A DNA stretch of 64,000 nucleotides from assembly GCA_942491385.1 (NCBI GenBank), contig CALOAF010000005.1:186001-250000 (forward strand). Direction: 5' to 3'. This document shows positions 9,391 to 17,244 of the stretch, piece after piece (positions within the stretch are counted from its first letter, which is position 1; the number at the start of each line of letters is the position of its first letter). Made by a program: the position numbers and the translations under genes. The notes under the pieces were generated by a model. The model saw only the letters and a list, made by a program, of their open reading frames with translations, was not told where the DNA came from and made no database searches. Source of the DNA: UBA6170 sp942491385 (lineage in GTDB: Bacteria; Chloroflexota; Anaerolineae; Anaerolineales; Anaerolineaceae).

Positions 9391-9951
9391 ATGAAGAAAC
9401 GATTAAATTTCAAAAATCATTTCATATCAAATAAAATCTTATATTCATTGATAGGTTTTTGGATTATTGCTATTCTATTATCAGGGGACTTTTTCTTCCT
9501 TCTTATCACCCCATTGTTCATCATTGGATCTGTCCTGGTTAGAAAATCTTTTTGGACATTGTTATCAGTCATCTTGATTTTTTCAATCATCAACTTAACA
9601 CCATTCCTTGATGCTTTTAAAGAATTTACCTCAGTAAATATTGCAACTTTATCTCATCCCAAAAAACCACTCCGCTTGATCTTAACCCCAAATTCAGGAA
9701 AAGAAGTTCTTAATCATGATGTGTTAAAGATGTTAGACATGATTGATAGCAATCAACTGTTAGATTTTACAGTTTCTCCTACCATAAACTTAAACGAATA
9801 TAACAAACATAGAATTGTTGAATCTGCTTAGCCTATTCGGAATAATCCAGAATCGAAATTTATCTTCGTTTTCGAAAATGAGTTAGCAAAATACCAATCC
9901 TGTTATGTTATGGATCAAAGGGAGTTAATATTCCTTGTCAACTGTAATTAA
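9391..9951 (+). pseudogene. Small membrane-anchored hypothetical gene interrupted by an in-frame TAG
   Basis: Translation from ATG 9391 gives 146 residues with two or three hydrophobic segments (residues 17-85) and a soluble tail, then TAG at 9829-9831. The same frame stays open for 39 more codons to TAA at 9949-9951 and reads as sensible protein (PIRNNPESKFIFVFENELAK and on). The stop therefore looks like a point change, for example TGG (Trp) to TAG, rather than the natural end. The extension overlaps the next gene's TTG start by 17 bp, a spacing typical of a translationally coupled pair. I do not know the function; the pairing suggests a partner of the downstream GT-C membrane protein. The region is much more AT-rich than its surroundings. 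A sequencing error is also possible. Confidence 0.6.
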
Positions 9952-11293
9952 TTTAGTAAAAATATCCTTACTAATATTTATTTCATTAACTTATCTTTTT
10001 GGGTTGGGATATTTGATCCTTAAACTTTTATTGGGCAAAATCTTAGTAAATGCGTTGAATGATAGACTTTTTCAAAGAACATCATTATATATGATGATAG
10101 GATTGCTAATAAATTATCTGTTATTACTGATCATTCAGGATATCAAGGTTGCTATATTTATTGGAATCTTGATTTCGATTATTGGTTTATCTTTATTTTC
10201 AATACAAAGTTTCAAGAGTAGAAGGAATACTCAATTTAAATGGGCGGTCTTTTGGAATTTGATAGGAATCTTCGTAATTATTATTCTTTTTTTTAGCCCA
10301 ATCATGGCGGTACCATTAATAGATTGGGATGCACGCTCAATCTGGTTTTTCCATGCAAAGATGATTTATTCTGCAGGATCAATAAATAATACAGCTGGAT
10401 GGAGTAGTCCCATTGATGCCTTCTCACATCCTGATTATCCAAAATTAGTCCCTGCCCTAGCTGCTCAGCTTAGTTATATAGTAGGTTTTTGGAATGAATA
10501 TCTGCCAAAATTAGCTTTGTTACTTATGTTTTTGCCTCCCCTTATGTCGATTATTTCCTTCAGAAAATGGTCACTTAGTTATATTTTTCTACTATTCATG
10601 ATGTCCTTCAACTTTTCTCTGTGGACTTGGAATGGCTACATGGATGGCCTTCTTGCGATATATACGTCGATATCAATACTTTTTTTGGGTAGATATTTTC
10701 AGAAAATGCAAAATATAGATTTTATTTCAAGTGTTGTCTGTGTTCTATTATTAATAAACATAAAAAATGAAGGAATATTAGTTGCGGTGGCCATTTCTTT
10801 CGTAGTTTTCCAATTTTTCTCAAATAATTGGAAAACTACGAAAGTCACCTTCAAAAATTTTAGAAAATTCTTTTTATTCGGAATTACTCTCTTGTTGCCG
10901 TTCTTAATCTGGAATGTGTACAAAATTCAATGGGGTTTGCACAATGATTTAGGAATAGGAACCGTGGAATCTTTCCAGTTTATCCTTTCCCGATTAAAAG
11001 ATGGTTCTATGCTTCAGATTTTTTCACAAACGTTTGGTCAAATTTATGGTTTAATTTTCTTAATAGGATTTCTCCTGATTGCTTTGGCTATCCGTCAAAA
11101 GACAATAACCAAAGAAGTGTTCTTTGGTTTAATTGTTGCATCAATTATTTTTTTGGGGATAATCACTGTATATTCATTGACACCACATGATCTCATTTGG
11201 CATTTAGGAAGATCTGTTGATAGAACAATGTTACCTGTAAATGGTGGATTAATTATTGCCGGGTATTTTATATTACATAAAATTGAATCATAA
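9935..11293 (+). CDS. Polytopic GT-C-type glycosyltransferase-like membrane protein
   Basis: 452 residues with about eleven hydrophobic helices. The first extended loop after the N-terminal helices carries an acidic DWDARSIWFFH motif (Asp130, Asp132), the hallmark position of GT-C polyprenyl-phosphate-sugar glycosyltransferases (ArnT/PMT-like). The start is TTG at 9935: an AAGGGAG site lies about 10 nt upstream and no ATG is better placed. The 5' end overlaps the tail of the preceding interrupted gene. Likely role: transfer of a sugar to a cell-surface acceptor; substrate unknown. Strong AT bias suggests transfer from another genome. The coding sequence contains a perfect 19-bp inverted repeat (10797-10844). 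Confidence 0.7.
   Translation: MSTVINLVKISLLIFISLTYLFGLGYLILKLLLGKILVNALNDRLFQRTSLYMMIGLLINYLLLLIIQDIKVAIFIGILISIIGLSLFSIQSFKSRRNTQFKWAVFWNLIGIFVIIILFFSPIMAVPLIDWDARSIWFFHAKMIYSAGSINNTAGWSSPIDAFSHPDYPKLVPALAAQLSYIVGFWNEYLPKLALLLMFLPPLMSIISFRKWSLSYIFLLFMMSFNFSLWTWNGYMDGLLAIYTSISILFLGRYFQKMQNIDFISSVVCVLLLINIKNEGILVAVAISFVVFQFFSNNWKTTKVTFKNFRKFFLFGITLLLPFLIWNVYKIQWGLHNDLGIGTVESFQFILSRLKDGSMLQIFSQTFGQIYGLIFLIGFLLIALAIRQKTITKEVFFGLIVASIIFLGIITVYSLTPHDLIWHLGRSVDRTMLPVNGGLIIAGYFILHKIES
10797..10844. repeat. Perfect 19-bp inverted repeat inside the GT-C gene
   Basis: Arms 10797-10815 and 10826-10844 (left arm CTTTCGTAGTTTTCCAATT) are exact reverse complements separated by 10 nt. The arms encode ordinary membrane-protein residues, so codon constraint alone does not explain the symmetry. 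Confidence 0.9.
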
Positions 11294-11432
11294 TGAAATT
11301 TCACTTTATTAATATCTTCTCTCTTTTTAAAATCCCAAAATTTTCACCTTTTGCCCCTTTCAACTCTCAACTGACAACTTTTAAACTCGCACCCTCAACA
11401 CTCAATACTAAAAACTAAATTACAATTAATTC

Positions 11433-12047
11433 ATGGTTAAGACGATTAATGTCACTCTCTTACGTCACGGGCGCTCGCGCGCGGATGATGAAAATGTGCA
11501 TGAAGGTCGCTACGATTCCCCGCTGACAGAAGTGGGTAGAACGCAGGTGCACAAACGTGCAGTAGATTTCCTGCAGCGAGGCTTACAATTTGACGCCATC
11601 ATCGCCAGCACTCTGCAACGGGCGAACGAGACAGCCCACATCATAGGCTCTGCGCTGGGTGTTGCGGTGGAAAATGATCCAGATTGGATGGAATCGGACA
11701 ATGGCCCCCTGGCCGGCTTGCCCTTTGATGTCGCGGAGCAGCGCTATCCCATGCCCGCTTTCCGTACTCCCTATACACCCATGGCCGGTAGTGGCGAGAG
11801 TCAGTGGGATACATACCTGCGGGCAGCCAGAGCAGTCCAGAATCTGGTTAAGCGTGGACCTGGATCCTGCCTGGTGGTGGCGCATGGCGGTATTCTCAAT
11901 TCTGCTTTGAAAACAATGATGGGCTCATCTCCGAATGTCAACCAGCAGGGATTTTCGATTGCCTTCGGTGATACCGGATATGTCCGACTGGTGTATTCCC
12001 CTGACAACCACCAGTGGGTTTTGTTGGAGTTTGTACCCGGTCAATGA
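11433..12047 (+). CDS. Histidine phosphatase (phosphoglycerate-mutase-like)
   Basis: 204 residues. The RHG motif (LRHGRSRADDE, near residue 11) supplies the phospho-accepting His, and VVAHGGIL near residue 150 supplies the second His. SPLTEVGRTQ and STLQRANETAHII are also typical. The family removes phosphate from small molecules or proteins or acts as a mutase; the short length and divergent middle do not identify a substrate. No strong ribosome site precedes ATG 11433. Base composition returns to the surrounding value here, marking the right edge of the AT-rich island. Followed 34 bp later by a small membrane protein gene in the same direction. Confidence 0.85.
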   Translation: MVKTINVTLLRHGRSRADDENVHEGRYDSPLTEVGRTQVHKRAVDFLQRGLQFDAIIASTLQRANETAHIIGSALGVAVENDPDWMESDNGPLAGLPFDVAEQRYPMPAFRTPYTPMAGSGESQWDTYLRAARAVQNLVKRGPGSCLVVAHGGILNSALKTMMGSSPNVNQQGFSIAFGDTGYVRLVYSPDNHQWVLLEFVPGQ

Positions 12048-12081
12048 CGAAAAAAGGTGAATCATTCAGAATTGAGGAAAT

Positions 12082-12480
12082 ATGATGTATTATATAAAAC
12101 TTTATTTTGCCACCCTGCTTGTATTTTTTGCGATTGATATGGTCTGGCTGGGATTGGTAGCGCGTACATTTTATGCAAAGTATCTGGGTTTTCTGATGGG
12201 CCCTACGAATTGGCTGGCAGCGATTATTTTTTACCTGTTGTTCATCCTTGGAATTCTGGTGTTTGTGGTCGTGCCAGGGGTGAAAGTAGGATCTTTACAG
12301 ATGGTTCTGATTCGTGCTGCGCTGTTCGGGTTGATCACCTATGCCACCTATGACCTGACCAATCTGGCCACCATCAAGGATTGGCCTTTATTGGTCACGA
12401 TTGTGGACATGATCTGGGGCACGGTGTTAAGTCTAATGGTCAGCCTGGCGAGTTTCTTTATTGCAAAGTGGTTGATGTAA
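12082..12480 (+). CDS. DUF2177-family membrane protein
   Basis: 132 residues, four transmembrane helices. The pattern FAIDMVWLGLVARTFY at the first helix, the GLITYATYDLTNLATIKDWP block and a final helix match the DUF2177 family of unknown function. A GAGGAAA ribosome site lies just before the tandem ATG codons at 12082. Located 34 bp downstream of the histidine phosphatase gene and followed by a strong hairpin. Confidence 0.8.
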   Translation: MMYYIKLYFATLLVFFAIDMVWLGLVARTFYAKYLGFLMGPTNWLAAIIFYLLFILGILVFVVVPGVKVGSLQMVLIRAALFGLITYATYDLTNLATIKDWPLLVTIVDMIWGTVLSLMVSLASFFIAKWLM

Positions 12481-12503
12481 TTTTATCCAAGGTTTGAATC
12501 CTG

Positions 12504-12530
12504 GTATCCTGTGGGTTGCCCACAGGATAC
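12504..12530. terminator. Hairpin between convergent genes
   Basis: Perfect 12-bp stem GTATCCTGTGGG / CCCACAGGATAC with a TTG loop. The T tract after it is poor (TTATAT), so it may act as a weak terminator or an mRNA 3'-end barrier for the plus-strand gene; the convergent minus-strand gene ends 58 bp further on. Confidence 0.6.
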
Positions 12531-12587
12531 TTATATGCACATCTTCAAAGAAGGAATTGTAAATTCCTGAGTGGCCTTCTTTTCAAA

Positions 12588-12929
12588 TTATAAAATCAAG
12601 ATTATTCCCAGCACAATCTCAACTCCAAGACTGATCCAATTAGATTGTTCTTTGGATTTGTCAAAGAAAATTGAAAACGCACGCACAATAGCAATGCCCA
12701 GATAGGAAAAACCAAGTACTATAAAAGCGGATTCACCCAACAAAAAAGGTGCTGAACCCAGCGCAATGAAAAGGCCTCCAAAAATGGAGCGAATCTCAGA
12801 AATTCCGCGCGGTCCATCATATTTCAATCCGGTAAATCCAGGCACTGCGGCGGGACGCACCAGAGCTAATAATCCGGTTGCAATCGTAACCATGGAAGCG
12901 ATCACTTTTAAAATAAATACAATATCCAT
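12588..12929 (-). CDS. DUF4345-like small membrane protein
   Basis: 113 residues from the ATG at 12929, chosen because a GAGGT ribosome site lies 5 nt upstream; a longer frame to 12995 lacks one. Four hydrophobic segments with a conserved GLKYDGPRGISEIRSIFGGLFIALG loop between helices 1 and 2 resemble the DUF4345/DUF4267 group of unknown function. It lies 76 bp upstream, in transcription order, of the peroxiredoxin-like gene's 3' end region, in the opposite order (its own stop faces the DUF2177 gene). No function can be assigned. Confidence 0.7.
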   Translation of the reverse strand: MDIVFILKVIASMVTIATGLLALVRPAAVPGFTGLKYDGPRGISEIRSIFGGLFIALGSAPFLLGESAFIVLGFSYLGIAIVRAFSIFFDKSKEQSNWISLGVEIVLGIILIL

Positions 12930-13005
12930 ATTAACCTCAATTTTTATATCGGAACGAATGGGAGTAATCGATCGAGAAATACCCTTTAAATACACCCATC
13001 AGAAT

Positions 13006-13473
13006 TTATACGTTGATTTCATCCAACAATTCTAGCAATTCAGCATTTTCCGGGATATCTGACATGGAATGCCCATAGTGAACAAACCTGGCCACCCCTT
13101 GCTGATCGACCACTACTTGAGCGGGCATACGTCCCAACTTAAAGATATTTACTTCCTGTCCATACAGTTTCAGAACACTGGCTTTCGGATCCGGTAAACC
13201 GATAAATGGCAGATCATTTTTTTCGAAATATTTTTTGAATGCTTCAGCGTTTTCAGGTCCGGCAACAACAATTTCTGTTTTACGATCAACAAATTCTTGA
13301 TAATCTTGGCGCAACTGCGCCATGTGCGCTTGGCAGAATGGTCAGGCAAAAGTTCGGTTGAAAATCAAAATCACATTCGATTTTCCTTTGAAATCTGACA
13401 ATTTTACTTTGTTTCCTTTGTAATCCTCCAATTCAAAATCTGGAGCTGGGGTATTAATGGTTACTTTTGGCAT
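13006..13473 (-). CDS. Peroxiredoxin-like (AhpC/TSA) protein, candidate selenoprotein with in-frame TGA
   Basis: From ATG 13473 (GGAGA ribosome site) the frame gives a thioredoxin-fold N-terminus: PAPDFELEDYKGNKVKLSDFKGK. It then reads TFA, TGA (13344-13342), PFCQAHMAQL, and continues to a stop at 13006: 155 residues counting the TGA as residue 44. In this family the site is a CPFC motif whose first Cys is the peroxidatic residue, so TGA replaces precisely the catalytic Cys (UPFC). Both halves are intact and in the same frame, and no ribosome site precedes the downstream ATG at 13323. I therefore infer selenocysteine rather than decay. Expected role: reduction of peroxides in the cytoplasm by a selenol, with Cys47 as resolving residue. 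The alternative is a nonsense mutation. A peroxiredoxin-like gene of CxxC type lies divergently next door. Confidence 0.75.
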
Positions 13474-13660
13474 TTTTTTCTCCTATAAACTTATTTTATT
13501 GATTATTTCGATCTCATTCAATGGATCAATCAGGGTGTAATCCATTAAAGATAATTAAAGCATAAAAGATATATATTTGATACTACAAACATCATACAAA
13601 CTTCGTACAGTTTTTCATTTGAGAGATAAAATTCATTTAACTCTTTTGTGAAGGAGCAAA

Positions 13661-14269
13661 ATGGCACAGAAAAAACAATTAAATTTTTATCGTAATGCGC
13701 CAGATATTGAATTACTGGATGTCAATCAGAATTCTGTTAAACTATCCTCGCTCTGGCAGGAAAAACCCTTGTTACTGGCGTTTACCAGACATTTCGGGTG
13801 TACTCAATGCAAGGAAATGTTGGATGAATTGGTCAATGGACGTGAAAGAATCAGTCAAGTTGGTTTGAATCTGGCCGTGGTTAATCAGGGTACCCCCGAA
13901 GCCACTGCTTTTTTCGCAGAAAAATTTGCACCAGGGTTGTGGATGCTTTCTGACCCAGAACGTAAATCGTATGACGCCTATGGATTAGAAAGAGGCAATT
14001 TATTTCAGACATTTCTAAATCCCAAAATTTGGGCAGCGATTTCCCGGGCTAGAAAGAAAGGCTATCAAGTAGAAACACCACCTGAAGGTCAGGATGCAAT
14101 GCAGATGTCTGGCACTTTTATCATCAGCACTTCCGGGCAAATTTTACTGCCCTATTACTATGATCATATCGCTGATCATCCACCATTGGATCTTCTCCTC
14201 AGTGGAGTACTTTCATCCAGATGGGATCAGCCATTTGATGGTCCGATAGGACCAGGAATTCAAGAATAA
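13661..14269 (+). CDS. Peroxiredoxin-like (PRXL2/AhpC-TSA) protein
   Basis: 202 residues of thioredoxin fold. The N-terminal APDIELLDVNQNSVKLSSL is typical of the redoxin strand-turn, and FGCTQC near residues 46-51 gives a CxxC active site of the peroxiredoxin-like 2 (FAM213/AAED1-like) type. A long C-terminal extension with an LLPYYYDHIADHPP block is characteristic of that group. Probable thiol-dependent peroxide or disulfide reductase in the cytoplasm. Start ATG 13661 has a GAAGGAG site. It is divergent from the candidate selenoprotein peroxiredoxin across a 187-bp AT-rich interval, and only 14 bp upstream of the lipoprotein adaptor gene, so it appears to head the exporter operon. Confidence 0.8.
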   Translation: MAQKKQLNFYRNAPDIELLDVNQNSVKLSSLWQEKPLLLAFTRHFGCTQCKEMLDELVNGRERISQVGLNLAVVNQGTPEATAFFAEKFAPGLWMLSDPERKSYDAYGLERGNLFQTFLNPKIWAAISRARKKGYQVETPPEGQDAMQMSGTFIISTSGQILLPYYYDHIADHPPLDLLLSGVLSSRWDQPFDGPIGPGIQE

Positions 14270-14283
14270 GAGGAGATTTAGGA

Positions 14284-15234
14284 ATGAAGAAATTATCATT
14301 ATTATTTGGGTTATTCATGTTCGCTACTTTAATCATTAGCGGTTGTAGTCCCAAAGCTGAAGTTCCGGTAGTGCCAGAAACAATCCCACAACAAAATTAT
14401 TTGATTACAGAAGGGCGATTGGTGCCGGCGCATTATCTGGACTTATCCTTCTCAGTACCCGGTCAGGTGATTGAGGTTTTGGTTCAGGAAGGTGATACTG
14501 TGGAAATTGGTCAGGTTATCGCTAAAATTGATGTGCCTTATAGCGCTCTGGTTGCTTTCTCACAGAATCAGTTAGAAGTTCAGAATTCAAAAATCGCAGT
14601 AGAAGAAATGAAAAAAAGTGCTGATGTCACCCTCGCAAAAAGCAGACTGGACGTTTTCAATGCTAAAATTGAGCTGGATGAAGCCCAGGATGATTTTGAT
14701 GCGGATGATAATGAAGAAAACCAATTGCGTTTGAATGTTGCCCAGGCAAATTTGGATTTTGCCAAAAAGAATCTGTCTATTTTTGAAACAGGTGATGGGA
14801 TGGACAAAGACAAACTGGCTGCTGCAGAATCCCGTGTGAACACGGCCATGACTGCCTTACTCAGCGCACAATCAGTGATCGATAGTTATGAGCTCAAAGC
14901 CAGCGTGGTGGGCACAGTCTCAAACATCAATGTCCAGGCTGGCGAGCGCATCAACGCTGGTTTTCCGGTGATGACCATTGCAGATTTTTCGAATTGGCAA
15001 ATCAAAACGGACAATCTTACCGAAATTAATGTTGTGAACGTCAAACCTGGTCAAAAAGTTGAAATCGTTTTGGATGCTCTTCCAGAGCTGACATTCAAAG
15101 GCCAGGTAGCTGCCATTGACATGGTATATGAAGAAAAACGTGGTGACACAACTTATACAGCCACCATTGTCATGGAGCAGAATGACCCACAATTGCGCTG
15201 GGGTATGACCGCTGCTGTTGAATTCTTACCTTAA
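14284..15234 (+). CDS. HlyD/MacA-type membrane fusion lipoprotein
   Basis: 316 residues. A lipoprotein signal peptide ends in ISGC (Cys21), so the mature protein is tethered to the outer face of the membrane. Next come a lipoyl/barrel-sandwich half motif (SFSVPGQVIEVLVQEGDTVEIGQVIAKID), a long coiled coil (about residues 90-195), the second half motif (LKASVVGTVSNINVQAGERINAGFPVMTIADF) and a beta-barrel. This is the adaptor of an ABC exporter, linking permease and exported substrate. It is followed at once by permease and ATPase genes in the same direction. AGAGGAG ribosome site before ATG 14284. Confidence 0.88.
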   Translation: MKKLSLLFGLFMFATLIISGCSPKAEVPVVPETIPQQNYLITEGRLVPAHYLDLSFSVPGQVIEVLVQEGDTVEIGQVIAKIDVPYSALVAFSQNQLEVQNSKIAVEEMKKSADVTLAKSRLDVFNAKIELDEAQDDFDADDNEENQLRLNVAQANLDFAKKNLSIFETGDGMDKDKLAAAESRVNTAMTALLSAQSVIDSYELKASVVGTVSNINVQAGERINAGFPVMTIADFSNWQIKTDNLTEINVVNVKPGQKVEIVLDALPELTFKGQVAAIDMVYEEKRGDTTYTATIVMEQNDPQLRWGMTAAVEFLP

Positions 15235-15250
15235 TCCAAAGGAAATGCTA

Positions 15251-16420
15251 ATGAGTAAAACTCTCTCTATTGCAAGTTACCTGGCTATCAAGGAAGTCTG
15301 GCGCAATCGTGGTCGCTTCCTTCTGGTCGCTATGGTAATTGCATTGATTACACTACTGGTACTCTTCATAGCAGCGCTGGGAGAAGGTCTGGGCAACGGC
15401 AACCGTGAATACATTTCCAAGCTGAATGCTGACTTGGTGGTCTTTCAGGCAAAATCCGATTATGTCATCGCAGCCAGCCGTCTGGGCAGGGATCGATTGG
15501 CAGCTGTACGCCGCGTGGATGGTGTGGCTGATGCCGGCATGGTTGGCACATCCAGTGCATCTCTTATCCTTCCAGATGGGCAAGAACCCTTCAAAGTAGC
15601 GATGCTGGGTGTTGAACCTGGTAGAAGCGGCGAACCAAGTGTGTTAGAGGGTCAGCAGCTCAGTACCGATTTGGCCTCTGAAGTGATTATTGATCGTAAC
15701 ACTGCTTTCCGCAGTAATTTAACCATCGGAGATACCCTGACGGTTCGAGTTACACAGGGTACGCGCGATGAATTTTTCAATCTTCGAATTGTCGGTGTTG
15801 CTGATGGACAACAATTCCAACTGCAACCCTCGATTTTTGTGCCTTTCTTTACCTGGGATCGGATCCGTTCTAAATCCGAAGCAGAGGTAAATCGATTAAC
15901 TTCGGTGGGCAATATTATTGTTGTTAAGCTCACGGATCCAGAGCTGGTAGAGGATGTCAGTCAACGCCTGGTAGCCCAGGTGGACAACATTGAACCAGCT
16001 ACGATCAGCAAAGCGATTCAAGGTTTGCCCGGGTACTCTGCCCAACAAAGCACGCTACAAACCCAGGGCGGGTTCACTCTCTTTATTGGAATTCTGGTCA
16101 TTGGTGGTTTCTTCCAAATTCAAATCCTACAGAAGGTTGCCCAAATCGGTGTTTTAAAAGCGATTGGTGCTGCCAACCCTGTAGTGGCATTTTCATCCAT
16201 CATTCAAATTGTGGTCATCACCATCATTGGGGTTTTGATAGGGGCAGTGTTGACCTTTTCGCTCTCACTTTTCTTCCCGCCATCAGTACCCATCGTCTTT
16301 AACGGGAGCACATCTGCGATCGCAATCATCGCATTATTATTGATTGGCCCACTGGGTGGTTTGGTTTCCATCCGCTACGCGGTTCAAATTGAGCCCTTGA
16401 AAGCATTGGGGTTATCATAA
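15251..16420 (+). CDS. ABC exporter permease (FtsX/MacB/DevC-like)
   Basis: 389 residues from ATG 15251, preferred because an AAAGGA site lies 8 nt upstream; an earlier TTG at 15218 sits inside the previous gene without one. One N-terminal helix (residues 20-43), a large extracytoplasmic MacB-like periplasmic core domain with LPDGQEPFKVAMLGVEPG, and three C-terminal helices from about residue 270 form the FtsX topology. It should work with the adjacent lipoprotein adaptor and ATPase as a MacAB/DevBCA-like efflux or lipid-export system. The stop overlaps the ATPase start (TAATG). Confidence 0.88.
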   Translation: MSKTLSIASYLAIKEVWRNRGRFLLVAMVIALITLLVLFIAALGEGLGNGNREYISKLNADLVVFQAKSDYVIAASRLGRDRLAAVRRVDGVADAGMVGTSSASLILPDGQEPFKVAMLGVEPGRSGEPSVLEGQQLSTDLASEVIIDRNTAFRSNLTIGDTLTVRVTQGTRDEFFNLRIVGVADGQQFQLQPSIFVPFFTWDRIRSKSEAEVNRLTSVGNIIVVKLTDPELVEDVSQRLVAQVDNIEPATISKAIQGLPGYSAQQSTLQTQGGFTLFIGILVIGGFFQIQILQKVAQIGVLKAIGAANPVVAFSSIIQIVVITIIGVLIGAVLTFSLSLFFPPSVPIVFNGSTSAIAIIALLLIGPLGGLVSIRYAVQIEPLKALGLS

Positions 16421-17148
16421 TGACAACTTATGCACTTGAAACTCAATCCGTTATTAAGACCTATCAAAGCGAATCGGGTACCATTCAGGCAGTGGATGAT
16501 GTCTCCTTGCGGGTAGCAGCCGGAGAATTTGTTGCATTGGTTGGGCCAAGTGGCTCCGGGAAAACCACCATGCTTTCGATTCTCGCTGCATTATTACAAC
16601 CCACCTCCGGAAAAGTGTTGCTGGATGGTGAAGATCTGGCCGGCAAAGATGATGTAGAACGAGTAACCATGCGCCGGGAAAAAATTGGATTTACCTTCCA
16701 GGCAAACAATTTGGTGCCTTACCTCACAGCGGTAGAAAATGTGGAACTGATGCTGCGTCTGAACAAGAAGCTAGACAAGACCGGTAAGCTACGCGCAAGA
16801 GAATTGCTGGCAAGATTAGGCCTGGCAGATCGTTTACACAACCTGCCAGCGCAAATGTCGGGTGGACAGCAACAGCGGGTGGCTATCGCTCGAGCCTTGA
16901 TCCACAATCCCAGCCTGGTTTTGGCAGATGAACCCACAGCCAGCCTGGATACAGAACGAGCTTATCAGGTCGTCGAAACATTCGCGGGACTGATCCATGA
17001 ACAAAATCGCGCCGGAATCATGGTCACCCATGATTTGCGTATGGTGGAATTCACAGACCGTGTTCTATTAATGCAGGATGGCAAGCTAATGCGCATCTAT
17101 ACCGGACATGGTGAAATAATGGAATTGGTCAACGGTAGCCATCCATAA
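16420..17148 (+). CDS. ABC exporter ATPase (LolD/MacB/DevA-like)
   Basis: 242 residues with Walker A GPSGSGKTT (residues 42-50), Q-loop in FTFQANN, signature MSGGQQQRVAIARAL, Walker B LVLADEPTASLD and H-loop MVTHD. The length and the motif set fit the LolD/DevA group that pairs with FtsX-type permeases. The ATG overlaps the permease stop by one base, showing translational coupling. It energises export by the three-gene system that begins at 14284; the exported compound is unknown. A terminator follows 23 bp after the stop. Confidence 0.92.
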   Translation: MTTYALETQSVIKTYQSESGTIQAVDDVSLRVAAGEFVALVGPSGSGKTTMLSILAALLQPTSGKVLLDGEDLAGKDDVERVTMRREKIGFTFQANNLVPYLTAVENVELMLRLNKKLDKTGKLRARELLARLGLADRLHNLPAQMSGGQQQRVAIARALIHNPSLVLADEPTASLDTERAYQVVETFAGLIHEQNRAGIMVTHDLRMVEFTDRVLLMQDGKLMRIYTGHGEIMELVNGSHP

Positions 17149-17171
17149 TTGAACTAAAAACCTCAATATTT

Positions 17172-17203
17172 AAATGCTCATCCTTTTTGGTGAGCATTTT
17201 TTT
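17172..17203 (+). terminator. Rho-independent terminator after exporter operon
   Basis: Stem AAATGCTCA / TGAGCATTT with a 10-nt loop, followed by a run of T. It closes the peroxiredoxin-like/exporter transcription unit. Confidence 0.85.
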
Positions 17204-17244
17204 ATTTTCGTAGGATAATTATCTCAACCGACAAAGATGAGATA

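Noticed and set aside
9829..9831. TAG as pyrrolysine codon
   Set aside because: No Pyl genes in view and the protein is not of a kind known to use pyrrolysine; a point nonsense change is simpler.
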